Assembly: GCF_002086115.1 (NCBI RefSeq)
Contig: NZ_MVHJ01000006.1
Location: 124,001 to 188,000, forward strand
Source: Mycolicibacterium bacteremicum
GTDB taxonomy: Bacteria; Actinomycetota; Actinomycetes; Mycobacteriales; Mycobacteriaceae
DNA length: 64,000 bases
Direction: 5' to 3'
Position numbers and translations under genes: made by a program. The notes under the pieces are model-generated. The model had not been told where the DNA came from. It worked only from the letters and a program-made list of their open reading frames with translations, and did not search any database. Of the stretch, positions 27,263-35,696 are shown one piece after another; the stretch's first letter is position 1, and the number at the start of each line of letters is the position of its first letter.

Positions 27263-28762
27263 CTAGATCGGCATCCGGCGGTGCCGTCCGATCGGCACCC
27301 GCAGCACCACATCGGTACCGCCGGTGGCCACGTCATGCATACCCAGTGAGCCGTCGAGTTCCGCCGACACCAGCGTCCGCACGATCTGCAGACCCAGCCG
27401 GTCGGACTTCTCCAAACTGAACCCGTCCGGGAGTCCGCGGCCGTCGTCGTGCACCACGACATCGAGCCAGCGTGCCGACCGCTCGGCGCGGATGGTGACC
27501 GACCCCTTGGACACGTCACCGTCGAAGGCGTGTTCCAGCGCGTTCTGCACCAGCTCGGTGATGACCATGATCAACGCGGTGGCCCGGTCGGCGTCGAGCA
27601 CGCCCAGGTCCCCCTCCCGGGTGATCCGGATGGGGGTGTCCACCGAGGCGACGTCGTTCATGATCGGGACGATCCGGTCGACGACCTCGTCGAGGTTCAC
27701 CTCCTCGTCCACCGACATCGACAGCGCGTCGTGCACCAGCGCGATCGAGGACACCCGGCGCACCGACTCGATGAGCGCCTCACGGCCCTCGGCATTGTTG
27801 GTGCGGCGGGCCTGCAGGCGCAGCAGGGCGGCGACGGTCTGCAGATTGTTCTTCACCCGGTGGTGGATCTCACGGATGGTGGCGTCCTTGGACAGCAGGG
27901 CGCGGTCGCGGCGCTTGATCTCGGTGACATCGCGGATCAGCACCGCAGCCCCCGCCGGCTCGCCGCTGCGCAGCAGCGGGATGGTGCGCAACAGCACCGC
28001 CGCCCCACCGGCATCGAGCTCCATCCGGGTGCTGGCGCCGCCGGCCACCGAGATGCGCAGGTGGTTGGCCAGCTCCTGGGCCTCGAACGGGTCGGACATC
28101 AGCGGGCGGGTGATGCCGATGAGGTTCTGGCCCTCCAATTCCGCGGTCAGCCCCATCCGGTGATACGCCGACAGCGCGTTGGGGCTGGCGAACGTGACCT
28201 GACCGGTCACGTCGAGGCGGATGAACCCGTCACCGACGCGGGGGCTGGACCGGGACATGGCGGCATCGCCGACATTGGGGAAGGTGCCCTCACTGAGCAT
28301 CCGCAGCAGATCACGCGCGCAGTCGATGTACGCCCGCTCCAGCGGGCTGCTCTTGCGCCGGTCGGCCAGCGCGGTCTGATGTGTCAGCACCGCGACCACC
28401 TTGTCGGCGTGCCGCACCGGCACCGCCTCGACGTTCAGCCACAACCCGTCGACGGATTCCGGGCCGCCCGCGTCGCTCTCCCGGCCGATCGCCCCGGAGG
28501 CGAACGCGGAGCCCACGACCGGCATCTCGGCGGCGTTGGACAACGTGCCCACCGCGTCGGTGAGCAGCACCGTCGGCGCGGTGTTCGGACGGACCTGGGC
28601 CACGCAGACCAGGATCTCGTCGTCGCGGCGCACCCACATCAGGTAGTCGGCGAAGGACAGATCGGCCAGCAGCTGCCACTCCCCCACCACGGCGTGCAGG
28701 TGGTCGACGGCGTTGCCGGGAAGGACGGTGTGCTCGGCAAGCAGATCACCGAGGGTGGACAT
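27263..28762 (-). CDS. pdtaS: PdtaS, cytosolic sensor histidine kinase
   Basis: The 499-residue kinase has an N-terminal GAF-like domain (about 1-150) and a PAS domain (about 175-290). The HisKA_2/HWE-type histidine box IHHRVKNNLQTVAALLRLQ (about 303-320) and the ATPase lobe (ELVQNALEHAF, DDGRGLP, GLQIVRTL) follow. No membrane segment is present. PdtaS is known to phosphorylate the RNA-binding antiterminator PdtaR, whose gene lies elsewhere. It is second in an operon with the biotinyl protein, 20 nt downstream of it (Rv3220c). Confidence 0.93.
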   Translation of the reverse strand: MSTLGDLLAEHTVLPGNAVDHLHAVVGEWQLLADLSFADYLMWVRRDDEILVCVAQVRPNTAPTVLLTDAVGTLSNAAEMPVVGSAFASGAIGRESDAGGPESVDGLWLNVEAVPVRHADKVVAVLTHQTALADRRKSSPLERAYIDCARDLLRMLSEGTFPNVGDAAMSRSSPRVGDGFIRLDVTGQVTFASPNALSAYHRMGLTAELEGQNLIGITRPLMSDPFEAQELANHLRISVAGGASTRMELDAGGAAVLLRTIPLLRSGEPAGAAVLIRDVTEIKRRDRALLSKDATIREIHHRVKNNLQTVAALLRLQARRTNNAEGREALIESVRRVSSIALVHDALSMSVDEEVNLDEVVDRIVPIMNDVASVDTPIRITREGDLGVLDADRATALIMVITELVQNALEHAFDGDVSKGSVTIRAERSARWLDVVVHDDGRGLPDGFSLEKSDRLGLQIVRTLVSAELDGSLGMHDVATGGTDVVLRVPIGRHRRMPI

Positions 28763-28782
28763 GAGCCGCGCAGCCCGCGGGG

Positions 28783-28998
28783 CTAGTCGATCACGGCGAT
28801 GAGGTCACCGGCCTGGATCACATCGCCGACCGCGACGCTCACCTCGGTGACGGTGCCGGCCACCTCGGCCAGCACCGGGATCTCCATCTTCATGGACTCC
28901 AGCAGCACGAGGGTGTCGCCCTCACCGATCTGGTCGCCCTTCTTGACCACGACCTCCAGCACACTGGCCACGATCTCGGCGCGCACATCCTCGGCCAT
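28783..28998 (-). CDS. Biotinyl/lipoyl-attachment protein (TB7.3)
   Basis: The 71-residue single-domain carrier has the modification motif ESMKMEIPV; the Lys between the two Met residues is the biotin site. The rest is the two-fold hammerhead seen in biotin carboxyl carriers. No carboxylase subunits are adjacent, so it is an orphan carrier or serves a complex encoded elsewhere. The ATG at 28998 gives the family's 71-residue length (Rv3221c/TB7.3). It lies 20 nt upstream of pdtaS. Confidence 0.9.
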   Translation of the reverse strand: MAEDVRAEIVASVLEVVVKKGDQIGEGDTLVLLESMKMEIPVLAEVAGTVTEVSVAVGDVIQAGDLIAVID

Positions 28999-29157
28999 CT
29001 TCACCCCACTCGTTCGCATTCTGGCTGGCTGCTGTCGGCCCACCGGCCTATATCGAACCACAACCCCAGCGGCCCCATCGCACACCAGGTGGACAAAAGC
29101 ACTCTCCCGGGCATGAGACACTGGTAGCCAGTATTCGTCCGACCCGGAGGTTCAATC

Positions 29158-29232
29158 ATGGCCAAGCGTGGCCGTAAGAAGCGCGACCGCAAGCACTCGA
29201 AGGCCAACCACGGCCGTCGTCCCAACGCCTGA
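29158..29232 (+). CDS. bL37, 24-residue large-subunit ribosomal protein
   Basis: This very short, highly basic ORF begins MAKRGRKKRDRKHSK and ends HGRRPNA, with a perfect CGGAGG site 9 nt before the ATG. Length and sequence correspond to bL37, the small protein seen in mycobacterial 50S cryo-EM structures (recalled). It is divergent from the biotinyl-protein gene and followed by a strong terminator. It is easily missed because of its size. Confidence 0.85.
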   Translation: MAKRGRKKRDRKHSKANHGRRPNA

Positions 29233-29250
29233 CGCGCGCGCTACGAAACA

Positions 29251-29285
29251 AACCGCCCGAGCTCTCACGGAGAGCCCGGGCGGTT
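29251..29285. terminator. Bidirectional terminator between bL37 and rshA
   Basis: The 16-bp stem has one mismatch (AACCGCCCGAGCTCTC against GAGAGCCCGGGCGGTT) and a 3-nt loop ACG. It lies 19 nt after the bL37 stop and 25 nt after the rshA stop on the other strand. Confidence 0.85.
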
Positions 29286-29309
29286 GACGTTATGCGGTCA
29301 GCGAGGCCG

Positions 29310-29627
29310 TCAGCCCCGCACGATGGTGGTGCGGCTGATCTCCAGACGCAGCCGGGCGCGTAGCCCCTCGGGCGCCTTCTCGCCGCTGCACTTGGTGGCG
29401 ATCAGCGTCTTGACCCGCTCCTCGATGCCGTAATGCTGCAGGCAGGTCGGGCACTCGTCGAGATGCTGCTGCAGCTTGTCCCGCGTCTCCGGCGTGCACT
29501 CGCTGTCGAGCAGCGTCCACACCTCGGCGATGACCGCGGCGCACTCGGGATGCGCGGGGTCGACGGGCCCGACCGGCGGGGACCAGCGATCGTTGTTGTC
29601 GGCGGCGCTGTCACGGGTGTCACTCAC
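29310..29627 (-). CDS. rshA: RshA, zinc-containing redox-sensing anti-sigma factor
   Basis: The 105-residue ZAS-family anti-sigma factor has the signature HLDECPTC (H-x3-C-x2-C) preceded by further Cys residues (ECAAV, SECTPE). It binds SigH and releases it on disulfide formation or heat. The start GTG overlaps the sigH stop (GTGA), coupling the pair. Rv3221A equivalent. The C-terminal tail ends RTTIVRG. Confidence 0.92.
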   Translation of the reverse strand: MSDTRDSAADNNDRWSPPVGPVDPAHPECAAVIAEVWTLLDSECTPETRDKLQQHLDECPTCLQHYGIEERVKTLIATKCSGEKAPEGLRARLRLEISRTTIVRG

Positions 29628-30262
29628 GAGGAGACCTCCTCCGGCTCGTCCTGCTGTTGACCTCGGAGAAAGCCGCGGTCGCGGGCCACGTCGGCCAGCA
29701 GTTCACGCAATTGTTTCCTGCCGCGGTGCAACCGCGACATCACCGTGCCGATCGGCGTGTCCATGATCTCGGCGATCTCCTTGTACGGGAAGCCTTCGAC
29801 ATCGGCGTAGTAGACAGCCATCCGGAACTCCTCGGGCAGCGCCTGCAGCGCCGCCTTGATCTCGGTGTCCGGGAGCGATTCCAGCGCCTCCACCTCGGCC
29901 GACCGCAGGCCGGTCGAGGAATGCTCGGCATTGGCGGCCAGCTGCCAGTCGGTGATCTCGTCGGTCGGGTACTCCGACGGCTGCCGCTGCTTCTTGCGGT
30001 AGCTGTTGATGTAGGTGTTGGTCAGGATGCGGTACAGCCAGGCCTTGAGGTTGGTGCCGGCACGGAACGACCGGAAGCCGGCGTAGGCCTTCACCATGGT
30101 CTCCTGCAACAGGTCCTCGGCATCGGCCGGATTGCGCGTCATCCGCAGGGCACCGCCGTAGAGCTGGTCCAGCAGCGGAATGGCGTCGCGTTCGAAGCGC
30201 GCGGTCAGTTCGGCGTCGGTTTCCTCGGCCGGCGCCGCGGCCATCTCGTCGATATCGGTCAT
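29624..30262 (-). CDS. sigH: SigH, ECF sigma factor for oxidative and heat stress
   Basis: The 212-residue group 4 sigma factor has region 2 [20 protein letters not shown] and [18 protein letters not shown]. Region 4 has [35 protein letters not shown]. It directs transcription of thioredoxin, heat-shock and secondary sigma genes. The ATG at 30262 gives the usual N-terminus (MTDIDE); an in-frame GTG 12 nt upstream with AGAAGGGA is an alternative. A SigH-type promoter lies about 150 bp upstream, so it is autoregulated. Confidence 0.95.
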   Translation of the reverse strand: MTDIDEMAAAPAEETDAELTARFERDAIPLLDQLYGGALRMTRNPADAEDLLQETMVKAYAGFRSFRAGTNLKAWLYRILTNTYINSYRKKQRQPSEYPTDEITDWQLAANAEHSSTGLRSAEVEALESLPDTEIKAALQALPEEFRMAVYYADVEGFPYKEIAEIMDTPIGTVMSRLHRGRKQLRELLADVARDRGFLRGQQQDEPEEVSS

Positions 30263-30417
30263 TGCGGGAGACACCGTCCCTTCTGTTGCGGCGCCACCGA
30301 ACCACTCCAGTGTGAGCACCGGACGTTCAAGGCAGGCCGTTGGCACCAAAAGCTCCTATCTGACGATCCTAAAGGCAATGACCGACACAACCCCGGCTGG
30401 GCTGCGTCGCCTCGAAC

Positions 30418-30445
30418 AACGACGCGTCGCGGCCGTGAAATTCCC
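30418..30445 (-). promoter_or_regulatory. SigH-type autoregulatory promoter
   Basis: On the minus strand GGGAAT (30445-30440) is followed after 18 nt by CGTT (30421-30418). This matches the SigH consensus of a GGAAT/GGGAA -35 and CGTT -10. It lies upstream of sigH and overlaps the start region of the divergent ybaK-like gene. Confidence 0.7.
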
Positions 30446-30461
30446 GGCTCGCGCGCGGCGC

Positions 30462-30467
30462 TAGGCT
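30462..30467 (+). promoter_or_regulatory. -10-like hexamer for leaderless ybaK
   Basis: TAGGCT ends 6 nt before the GTG at 30474, with no Shine-Dalgarno site. Confidence 0.5.
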
Positions 30468-30473
30468 GACCCG

Positions 30474-30965
30474 GTGGCACGCGCAGCAACCCCGGCCATC
30501 GGGGTCCTCGTCGCCGACGGCGCGGGCCACGAGATCCTGCGCTACCACCACGATCCGCGCACCGAATCCTTCGGTGACGAGGCCGTCGCCGCACTGGCCG
30601 ACGCCCACGGACTGGCCGCCGGGCAGATCCTCAAGACCCTGGTCCTGGCGGTGCCGGGCGGGCTGGCGGTCGCGGTGTTGCCGGTGCCATCGAAGCTCTC
30701 GCTCAAGGCCGCCGCGGCGGCGTTGGGGGTGCCGAAGGCGACGATGGCCGAGCGGGCCGCCGCCGAGCGGTCCACCGGTTACGTGCTGGGCGGTATCTCA
30801 CCGCTGGGCCAGCGCAAGGCATTGCCGACCGTGGTCGACTCCTCGGCGCTGCGCTTCCCGCGGGTGTTGTGCAGCGCGGGCAAGCGCGGTTGGGATGTGG
30901 CCCTTGCCCCGGCCGATCTGGTCCGGCTGACCGGTGCGGTCACCGCCGACATCCTGGCGACCTGA
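30474..30965 (+). CDS. ybaK: YbaK-type aminoacyl-tRNA deacylase
   Basis: The 163-residue YbaK/EbsC-family editing protein has ILKTLVLAVPGG with the conserved Lys, VLPVPSKLSLKAAA, and GYVLGGISPLGQRKALPTVVD. It hydrolyses mischarged Cys-tRNA(Pro) or similar. It is intact here, whereas I recall the M. tuberculosis counterpart being split into two ORFs (Rv3224A/B). It is divergent from sigH. Confidence 0.9.
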   Translation: MARAATPAIGVLVADGAGHEILRYHHDPRTESFGDEAVAALADAHGLAAGQILKTLVLAVPGGLAVAVLPVPSKLSLKAAAAALGVPKATMAERAAAERSTGYVLGGISPLGQRKALPTVVDSSALRFPRVLCSAGKRGWDVALAPADLVRLTGAVTADILAT

Positions 30966-30998
30966 CACCGGTTCGCGATCCGGGGCCATGATGGAGAC

Positions 30999-31310
30999 AT
31001 GTCGGACACCGTCACCCATGCCCCCGCACTGAACCGTTTCGAGATCCACGAGGACTCGCAGCTCGCCGGCTTCGCCGAATACCGCGACCACGGTGGGCAA
31101 CGGATCTTCCACCACACCGAGATCGGCGAGCAGTTCGGCGGTAAGGGCCTGGCCACCAAGCTGATTCGCGGCGCGCTGACCGAGACCGCGGCCGCCGGTC
31201 TGCGGATCGTGCCGGTGTGCCCGTTCGTGGCCAAATTCGTCGACAAGCACGACGACTTCGCCGCCGAGGTCGACGAGGTGACCCCCGCCGTCCTGGATCT
31301 GCTCGGCTGA
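30999..31310 (+). CDS. Small GNAT-like (YidJ/YjdJ-type) acetyltransferase domain
   Basis: The 103-residue protein has the compact Gcn5-like fold of the YjdJ-type family. The motif GEQFGGKGLATKLIRGAL (about 44-61) carries the acetyl-CoA loop, and VCPFVAKFVDKHDDF follows. The family lacks a known substrate. The ATG has GGAGAC directly upstream, which could equally be read as a CATGAT -10 for a leaderless mRNA. It lies 33 bp after ybaK. Confidence 0.75.
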   Translation: MSDTVTHAPALNRFEIHEDSQLAGFAEYRDHGGQRIFHHTEIGEQFGGKGLATKLIRGALTETAAAGLRIVPVCPFVAKFVDKHDDFAAEVDEVTPAVLDLLG

Positions 31311-31353
31311 TACGGCCGGCCGGCGTGCCGCCACGGATGCGCCGGCCGAAAGC

Positions 31354-31359
31354 TAAGGT
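31354..31359 (+). promoter_or_regulatory. -10-like hexamer for a leaderless methyltransferase
   Basis: TAAGGT ends 6 nt before the GTG at 31366, with no Shine-Dalgarno site. Confidence 0.5.
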
Positions 31360-31365
31360 GGCGGT

Positions 31366-32139
31366 GTGTCCCTCTGGTCTGCCGGACGGTATGAGGCCGT
31401 CGCGCAACAAATCTCCCCCATCGCCGCCCGCGTCGTCGACACGGCGGGCCGGCTACGGCCGCTGCCCGGTGCCGATGTCGTCGACCTGGCCTGCGGCACC
31501 GGCAGCGCCGCCCTGACCGCCGCGGCGGCGGGCGCCACCGTGACCGGTGTGGATCTGACCCCGGAACTGCTGGCCATCGCGGCCGACAAGCCCGGTGGCG
31601 ACGCGGTGCGCTGGGTGGCCGCCGACGCCGCCGCGACCGGCCTGCCCGATGCCGCCTTCGACATCGTGGTGTCGAACATGGGCACCATCTTCGTCGAGCC
31701 GGTCTCGCTGGTCGCCGAGGTGACCCGGCTGCTGCGGCCGGGCGGAGTGTTCGGGTTCTCCACCTGGGTGCGCGATGCCGACAACCCGTTCTACAACCCG
31801 ATCATCGACGTCCTCGGCCCGCGCCCGGCCGCCGATCACAGCCCCGATCAGTGGGGTGAGGCCGATGTCATCACCACCCGGCTGTCCGAGAACTTCGGGG
31901 AGATCTTCATCGAGAACGATTCGCACACCTGGACTTTCGAGTCCCTCGAACAGGCGGTGCGCTTCATCACCGACGAATCACCCATGCACGTCGACGTCCT
32001 GGGCCGCCTCGACGAACCGACCCGGACCCGGCTGATCGAGGCCTTCCGCGCGGCACTGGGCTCCTACGCCAGGGTCGACGGGACGATCGGTTTCCAGGCG
32101 TCCTACGCCGTGGTCGCCGCCGTGCGTCAGCCGGCCTGA
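31366..32139 (+). CDS. Class I SAM-dependent methyltransferase
   Basis: The 257-residue methyltransferase has SAM motif I VVDLACGTGSAALT (about 39-52), acidic motif II VTGVDLTPE, motif III VAADAAATGLP, and post-III LRPGGVFGFSTW. This is a UbiE/Methyltransf_11 pattern, so a small-molecule substrate is likely but unidentified. Its last 13 bp overlap the 3' end of the convergent larger methyltransferase gene. Confidence 0.85.
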   Translation: MSLWSAGRYEAVAQQISPIAARVVDTAGRLRPLPGADVVDLACGTGSAALTAAAAGATVTGVDLTPELLAIAADKPGGDAVRWVAADAAATGLPDAAFDIVVSNMGTIFVEPVSLVAEVTRLLRPGGVFGFSTWVRDADNPFYNPIIDVLGPRPAADHSPDQWGEADVITTRLSENFGEIFIENDSHTWTFESLEQAVRFITDESPMHVDVLGRLDEPTRTRLIEAFRAALGSYARVDGTIGFQASYAVVAAVRQPA

Positions 32140-33602
32140 TAGAGGATGCCGCGGCCGATCGCCGCCCGGACCTCAGGCAGCGCGGCCACCGCCAGGGCAT
32201 CGGGGTCCGCCCCGTGGTGGGCCGCTAGCAGTTCGATCAGCGTGCCCAGCGCAACCTCGCCACGGCAGCCGGCCAGCAGCGCGGTGAAGACCTCGTCGAC
32301 GCCGAGTACCGCGCCCGGCCCACCGGGGCGGCGCACGGCGGCGCCGATCTGCTGCCAGCCGTCCGGACCGGGCAGTGAATGCCGTTCCAGCAGAACCGGT
32401 GCCGTGGACAACCGGGCCGCCAGCAAGGCATCGTCGGTGATGTCGCGCAGGTAGGCGCGGCGGGCGAAGAACGCCTCGACCTCGATACCGGTGAGGGCCT
32501 CGTCGGCGCCGGTGATCTCCTCCAGGATCTGCTCGGGTGCCTCGCCCGCGCGCGGGCGGCGCAGCGCGATCAGACCCATCCCTACACCGTCGATCCCCTC
32601 GTCGGCGAACCAGTCCAGCCACTGACCGCCGCGGCGGGCGGCAGCCTCCGGCGCCTCCCCGGCATCGGCCAGCCACAGCGACACGTAGCTGATCGGGTCG
32701 GCCAGTTCCCGCTGGACCACCCAGGCGTGCAGTCCGGTTCCGGCCAGCCAACCGGCCACCCGTTGCCGCCAATCCCCCTCGCGGACAATCCAGTTGGCCA
32801 TGATCTGGGCGGTGCCGCCGGGTTCCAGGTGATCCGGGATCTGCTCGATCAGATTGCGGCACAACTGGTCTCCGGCCAGCCCGGAATCGCGGTAGGTGTA
32901 ATCGCTGGTACCGGCCCCGACCACGAACGGCGGATTGGATACGATCAAGTCGAAGCGTTCGCCGGCCACCGGTTCGAACAGGCTGCCGTGGCGCAGATCC
33001 CAGCTCATCCGACTGAGCCGGGCGGTGGCTGCGGCCAGCGTCAGCGCCCGCTCGTTGGTGTCGGTGGCCACAATGTCCGCGCAATGCGCGTTCAGGTGCA
33101 GCGCCTGGATGCCACAGCCGGTGCCCAGGTCCAGCGCGCGGCGCACCGGGGTGCGGATGACGGCGCGGGCCAGCGACATCGACGCCCCACCGATGCCGAG
33201 CACATGGTCGCGCTGCAGCGGGCCACCGCGCAGGGCGGCGTCCTGATCGGAGACCACCAGGTGGTCACGCTCGCCGTCACTGTGCGGGCGGATGTCCAGA
33301 GCGGCCACGAAGCGCCCCGGCCCGACGAGTTCGAGCACACCGCCGGCGACCAGCGCGTCGACCGGCACCGACGGGAAGGCCCGGCCCAACCGCTCGCGGG
33401 ACTCGGGCGCGCCGAGCAGGAACAGCCGGACCAGGATCGACAGCGGGTCCTCGCCGGTGGCGCGCAGCGCCGGCCACCAGACCCCGCGCCCCATGGCCGC
33501 CGACACGTCGGGCCCGAGCAGTTCGGCGACACCGTCGACGGTGTAGCCCGCCGCGCGCAGGTCGGCGCCGAGAGCGTCCAGGGCGTGCGGCCCGATCGTC
33601 AA
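32127..33602 (-). CDS. Large SAM-dependent methyltransferase with NPPF motif
   Basis: The protein has about 491 residues. An N-terminal helical domain (about 1-130) resembles a winged-helix module. The central class I methyltransferase has LDLGTGCGIQALHL (about 155-168) and the catalytic tetrapeptide NPPF in IVSNPPFVVG. The alpha/beta C-terminal domain runs to about 490. NPPF/NPPY methyltransferases modify the exocyclic or amide nitrogen of a base or Gln, so RNA, DNA or protein is the likely target. The TTG start at 33602 overlaps the SRAP stop (TTGA); an upstream GTT is not a start codon. The operon with SRAP suggests a nucleic-acid target. Confidence 0.78.
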   Translation of the reverse strand: MTIGPHALDALGADLRAAGYTVDGVAELLGPDVSAAMGRGVWWPALRATGEDPLSILVRLFLLGAPESRERLGRAFPSVPVDALVAGGVLELVGPGRFVAALDIRPHSDGERDHLVVSDQDAALRGGPLQRDHVLGIGGASMSLARAVIRTPVRRALDLGTGCGIQALHLNAHCADIVATDTNERALTLAAATARLSRMSWDLRHGSLFEPVAGERFDLIVSNPPFVVGAGTSDYTYRDSGLAGDQLCRNLIEQIPDHLEPGGTAQIMANWIVREGDWRQRVAGWLAGTGLHAWVVQRELADPISYVSLWLADAGEAPEAAARRGGQWLDWFADEGIDGVGMGLIALRRPRAGEAPEQILEEITGADEALTGIEVEAFFARRAYLRDITDDALLAARLSTAPVLLERHSLPGPDGWQQIGAAVRRPGGPGAVLGVDEVFTALLAGCRGEVALGTLIELLAAHHGADPDALAVAALPEVRAAIGRGILYQAG

Positions 33603-34381
33603 AACAGGCCCTCGTCGTGCCGGGCGGGCTCGATGAGCTCGGGCCCGTTGTTGCGCACGCTGTTGACCAGCCGGGACACCTCCCGGATCTCGATGCGGTC
33701 CAGGTCGCCGTGCCCGCGCAGCAGCCCCTCGTCGATCGGCGCGTCCGGGTCCAGCCAGCGGTCCCAGTCGGCCGCGCTGATGGTCAGCGGCATCCGGTCG
33801 TGGATGTCGGCCAGCTGCGCCGCCGAGTCGGTCGTGATGATCGTGCAGCTGACCAACGGCGGCGCGTCCTTCGGGCCGTCCTTCGGTCGCCAGGTCGACC
33901 ACAGGCCCGCCATGAACAGCGGCTCCCCGTCACCGGCGTACATGTAGAACGGTGTCTTGGCGGCCTTCTTGGCGCCCTCGGCGGTGCCCGGCTTCCACTC
34001 GTACCAGCCGTCCATCGGGACCAGGCAGCGCTTGGTCTTGGCCGAGCCGCGGAAGGCCGGCGAGGTGGTCACCGTCTCGGCGCGCGCGTTGATCAGCAGC
34101 GGGCCCTTCTTCAGGTCGGGGCCGCCGTCCTCGGCGGTCTTGGCCCACGGCGGGATCAGTCCCCAGCGCATCGAGCGGATCCGCCGGGTCGACTCGTCGT
34201 CGGGCTCGTCCTGGGTCGACGGCACGTGATCGTGGCGTTTGACCACGGTGGTGATGGTCGTGGTGGGTGCCACGTTGTAGTTGGGACCGCCCTGGTCGGC
34301 GGCCGAGTTCGTCTCGTCGAGTGCCTTGATCTTCTCGGCCAGCAGCGCCGGGTCGGTGGTCACCGCAAATCGCCCACACAT
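33599..34381 (-). CDS. SRAP (HMCES/YedK) abasic-site crosslinking protein
   Basis: The 260-residue SRAP-domain protein begins MCGRFAV. Cys2, exposed after Met removal, forms the thiazolidine crosslink with abasic sites in single-stranded DNA. Other catalytic residues are in INARAET, GWYEWK and IHDRMP (Asn, Glu, His). It shields abasic DNA during replication. The first gene of an operon with the NPPF methyltransferase, it is divergent from aroA with only 19 bp between start codons. Rv3226c equivalent. Confidence 0.93.
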   Translation of the reverse strand: MCGRFAVTTDPALLAEKIKALDETNSAADQGGPNYNVAPTTTITTVVKRHDHVPSTQDEPDDESTRRIRSMRWGLIPPWAKTAEDGGPDLKKGPLLINARAETVTTSPAFRGSAKTKRCLVPMDGWYEWKPGTAEGAKKAAKTPFYMYAGDGEPLFMAGLWSTWRPKDGPKDAPPLVSCTIITTDSAAQLADIHDRMPLTISAADWDRWLDPDAPIDEGLLRGHGDLDRIEIREVSRLVNSVRNNGPELIEPARHDEGLF

Positions 34382-34388
34382 ACCAGGC

Positions 34389-34394
34389 AGGATA
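34389..34394 (-). promoter_or_regulatory. -10-like hexamer for leaderless SRAP gene
   Basis: On the minus strand TATCCT ends 7 nt before the ATG at 34381. The whole SRAP-aroA gap is 19 bp, so the two promoters must overlap. CAGGAT ends 7 nt before the aroA GTG on the other strand. Confidence 0.5.
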
Positions 34395-34400
34395 GAGGCC

Positions 34401-35696
34401 GTGAGCAACTGGCCGGCACCCACGACGACCACGCCCGTGACCGCCACCGTCGAGGTACCCGGGTCGAAATCGCTGACCAACCGCGCACTGGTGCTAGCCG
34501 CGCTGGCGGGCGCACGCCGGGACGACGCGGCACAGCCCGCGCCGTCGAGGATCGCCGGCGCCCTGCGCAGCCGCGACACCGACCTGATGATCGACGCGAT
34601 CCGCGCGCTTGGCGTGCGCGTCACCGGCGCGGGTACCGATCTGACCGTCGAGGGCCCCGTCACCCCGGCCGCGGATACCCGCATCGACTGCGGGCTGGCG
34701 GGCACGGTGCTGCGGTTCCTGCCCGCGGTGGCCGCCCAGGGCACCGCGACGGTCATCTTCGACGGCGACGAGCAGGCCCGGGCCCGCCCGATCGCACCAC
34801 TGCTGGACGCGCTGCGCGGTCTCGGCGTCGACATCGACGGCGACGGGCTACCGTTCCGCGTGCACGGCCGCGGCGGCGTCACCGGTGGCCAGGTGCGCAT
34901 CGACGCGTCGGCGTCCTCACAGTTCGTCTCCGGCCTGCTGCTGTCCGGCGCCGGCTTCGCCGACGGGCTCACCGTGGTGCACACCGGCGATTCGGTGCCC
35001 TCGGCACCGCACATCTCGATGACGGTGTCGATGTTGCGCAGCGCCGGTGTGCGCGTCGACGACAGTGAGCCGAACCGGTGGCGGGTGGAACCCGGCACCG
35101 TCGCGGCCAGGGATTGGGTCATCGAGCCCGACCTGTCGAACTCGGTGCCGTTCCTGGCCGCGGCGGCGGTGACCGCCGGCACGGTGCGCATCAGCCGGTG
35201 GCCGGCGGCCAGCATCCAGCCCGCCGGTGACATCCTGGATCTGCTGGCCCGGCTGAATGTCACTGCCGTGCATCATGATTCATACCTGGAGGTGCGCGGC
35301 GCGGAGCGCTTCGGCGGTATCGACATCGACCTGCACGATATCGGCGAACTGGCCCCGGCGGTGGCCGCACTGGCGACGCTGGCCGCGCCCGGTTCGGTGT
35401 CCACGCTGCGCGGGATCGCGCATCTGCGCGGGCACGAGACCGACCGATTGGCCGCCCTGCGCACCGAGATCACCAACCTGGGCGGTGACTGCGCGGAGAC
35501 CGACGACGGCCTGGGGATCACCGCGACGCCGTTGCACGGCGGGGTGTGGCAGTCCTACGCCGACCACCGGATGGCGACGGCGGGGGCCATCATCGGGTTG
35601 CGGGTGCCCGGCGTGGAGGTCGAGGACATCGCCACGACGGCCAAGACCCTGCCCGACTTCCCGGGTATGTGGGCCGAGATGCTGGGTCGCAGTTGA
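34401..35696 (+). CDS. aroA: AroA, 3-phosphoshikimate 1-carboxyvinyltransferase (EPSP synthase)
   Basis: The 431-residue EPSP synthase has the shikimate-phosphate loop [17 protein letters not shown] (about 20-36), [25 protein letters not shown] (Ser-Ser-Gln contacts), the catalytic Asp region [10 protein letters not shown], and [12 protein letters not shown]. It joins phosphoenolpyruvate to shikimate-3-phosphate in aromatic amino-acid synthesis. The GTG start lacks a Shine-Dalgarno site. It is coupled to rsgA by a TTGA overlap. Rv3227 position. Confidence 0.95.
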   Translation: MSNWPAPTTTTPVTATVEVPGSKSLTNRALVLAALAGARRDDAAQPAPSRIAGALRSRDTDLMIDAIRALGVRVTGAGTDLTVEGPVTPAADTRIDCGLAGTVLRFLPAVAAQGTATVIFDGDEQARARPIAPLLDALRGLGVDIDGDGLPFRVHGRGGVTGGQVRIDASASSQFVSGLLLSGAGFADGLTVVHTGDSVPSAPHISMTVSMLRSAGVRVDDSEPNRWRVEPGTVAARDWVIEPDLSNSVPFLAAAAVTAGTVRISRWPAASIQPAGDILDLLARLNVTAVHHDSYLEVRGAERFGGIDIDLHDIGELAPAVAALATLAAPGSVSTLRGIAHLRGHETDRLAALRTEITNLGGDCAETDDGLGITATPLHGGVWQSYADHRMATAGAIIGLRVPGVEVEDIATTAKTLPDFPGMWAEMLGRS

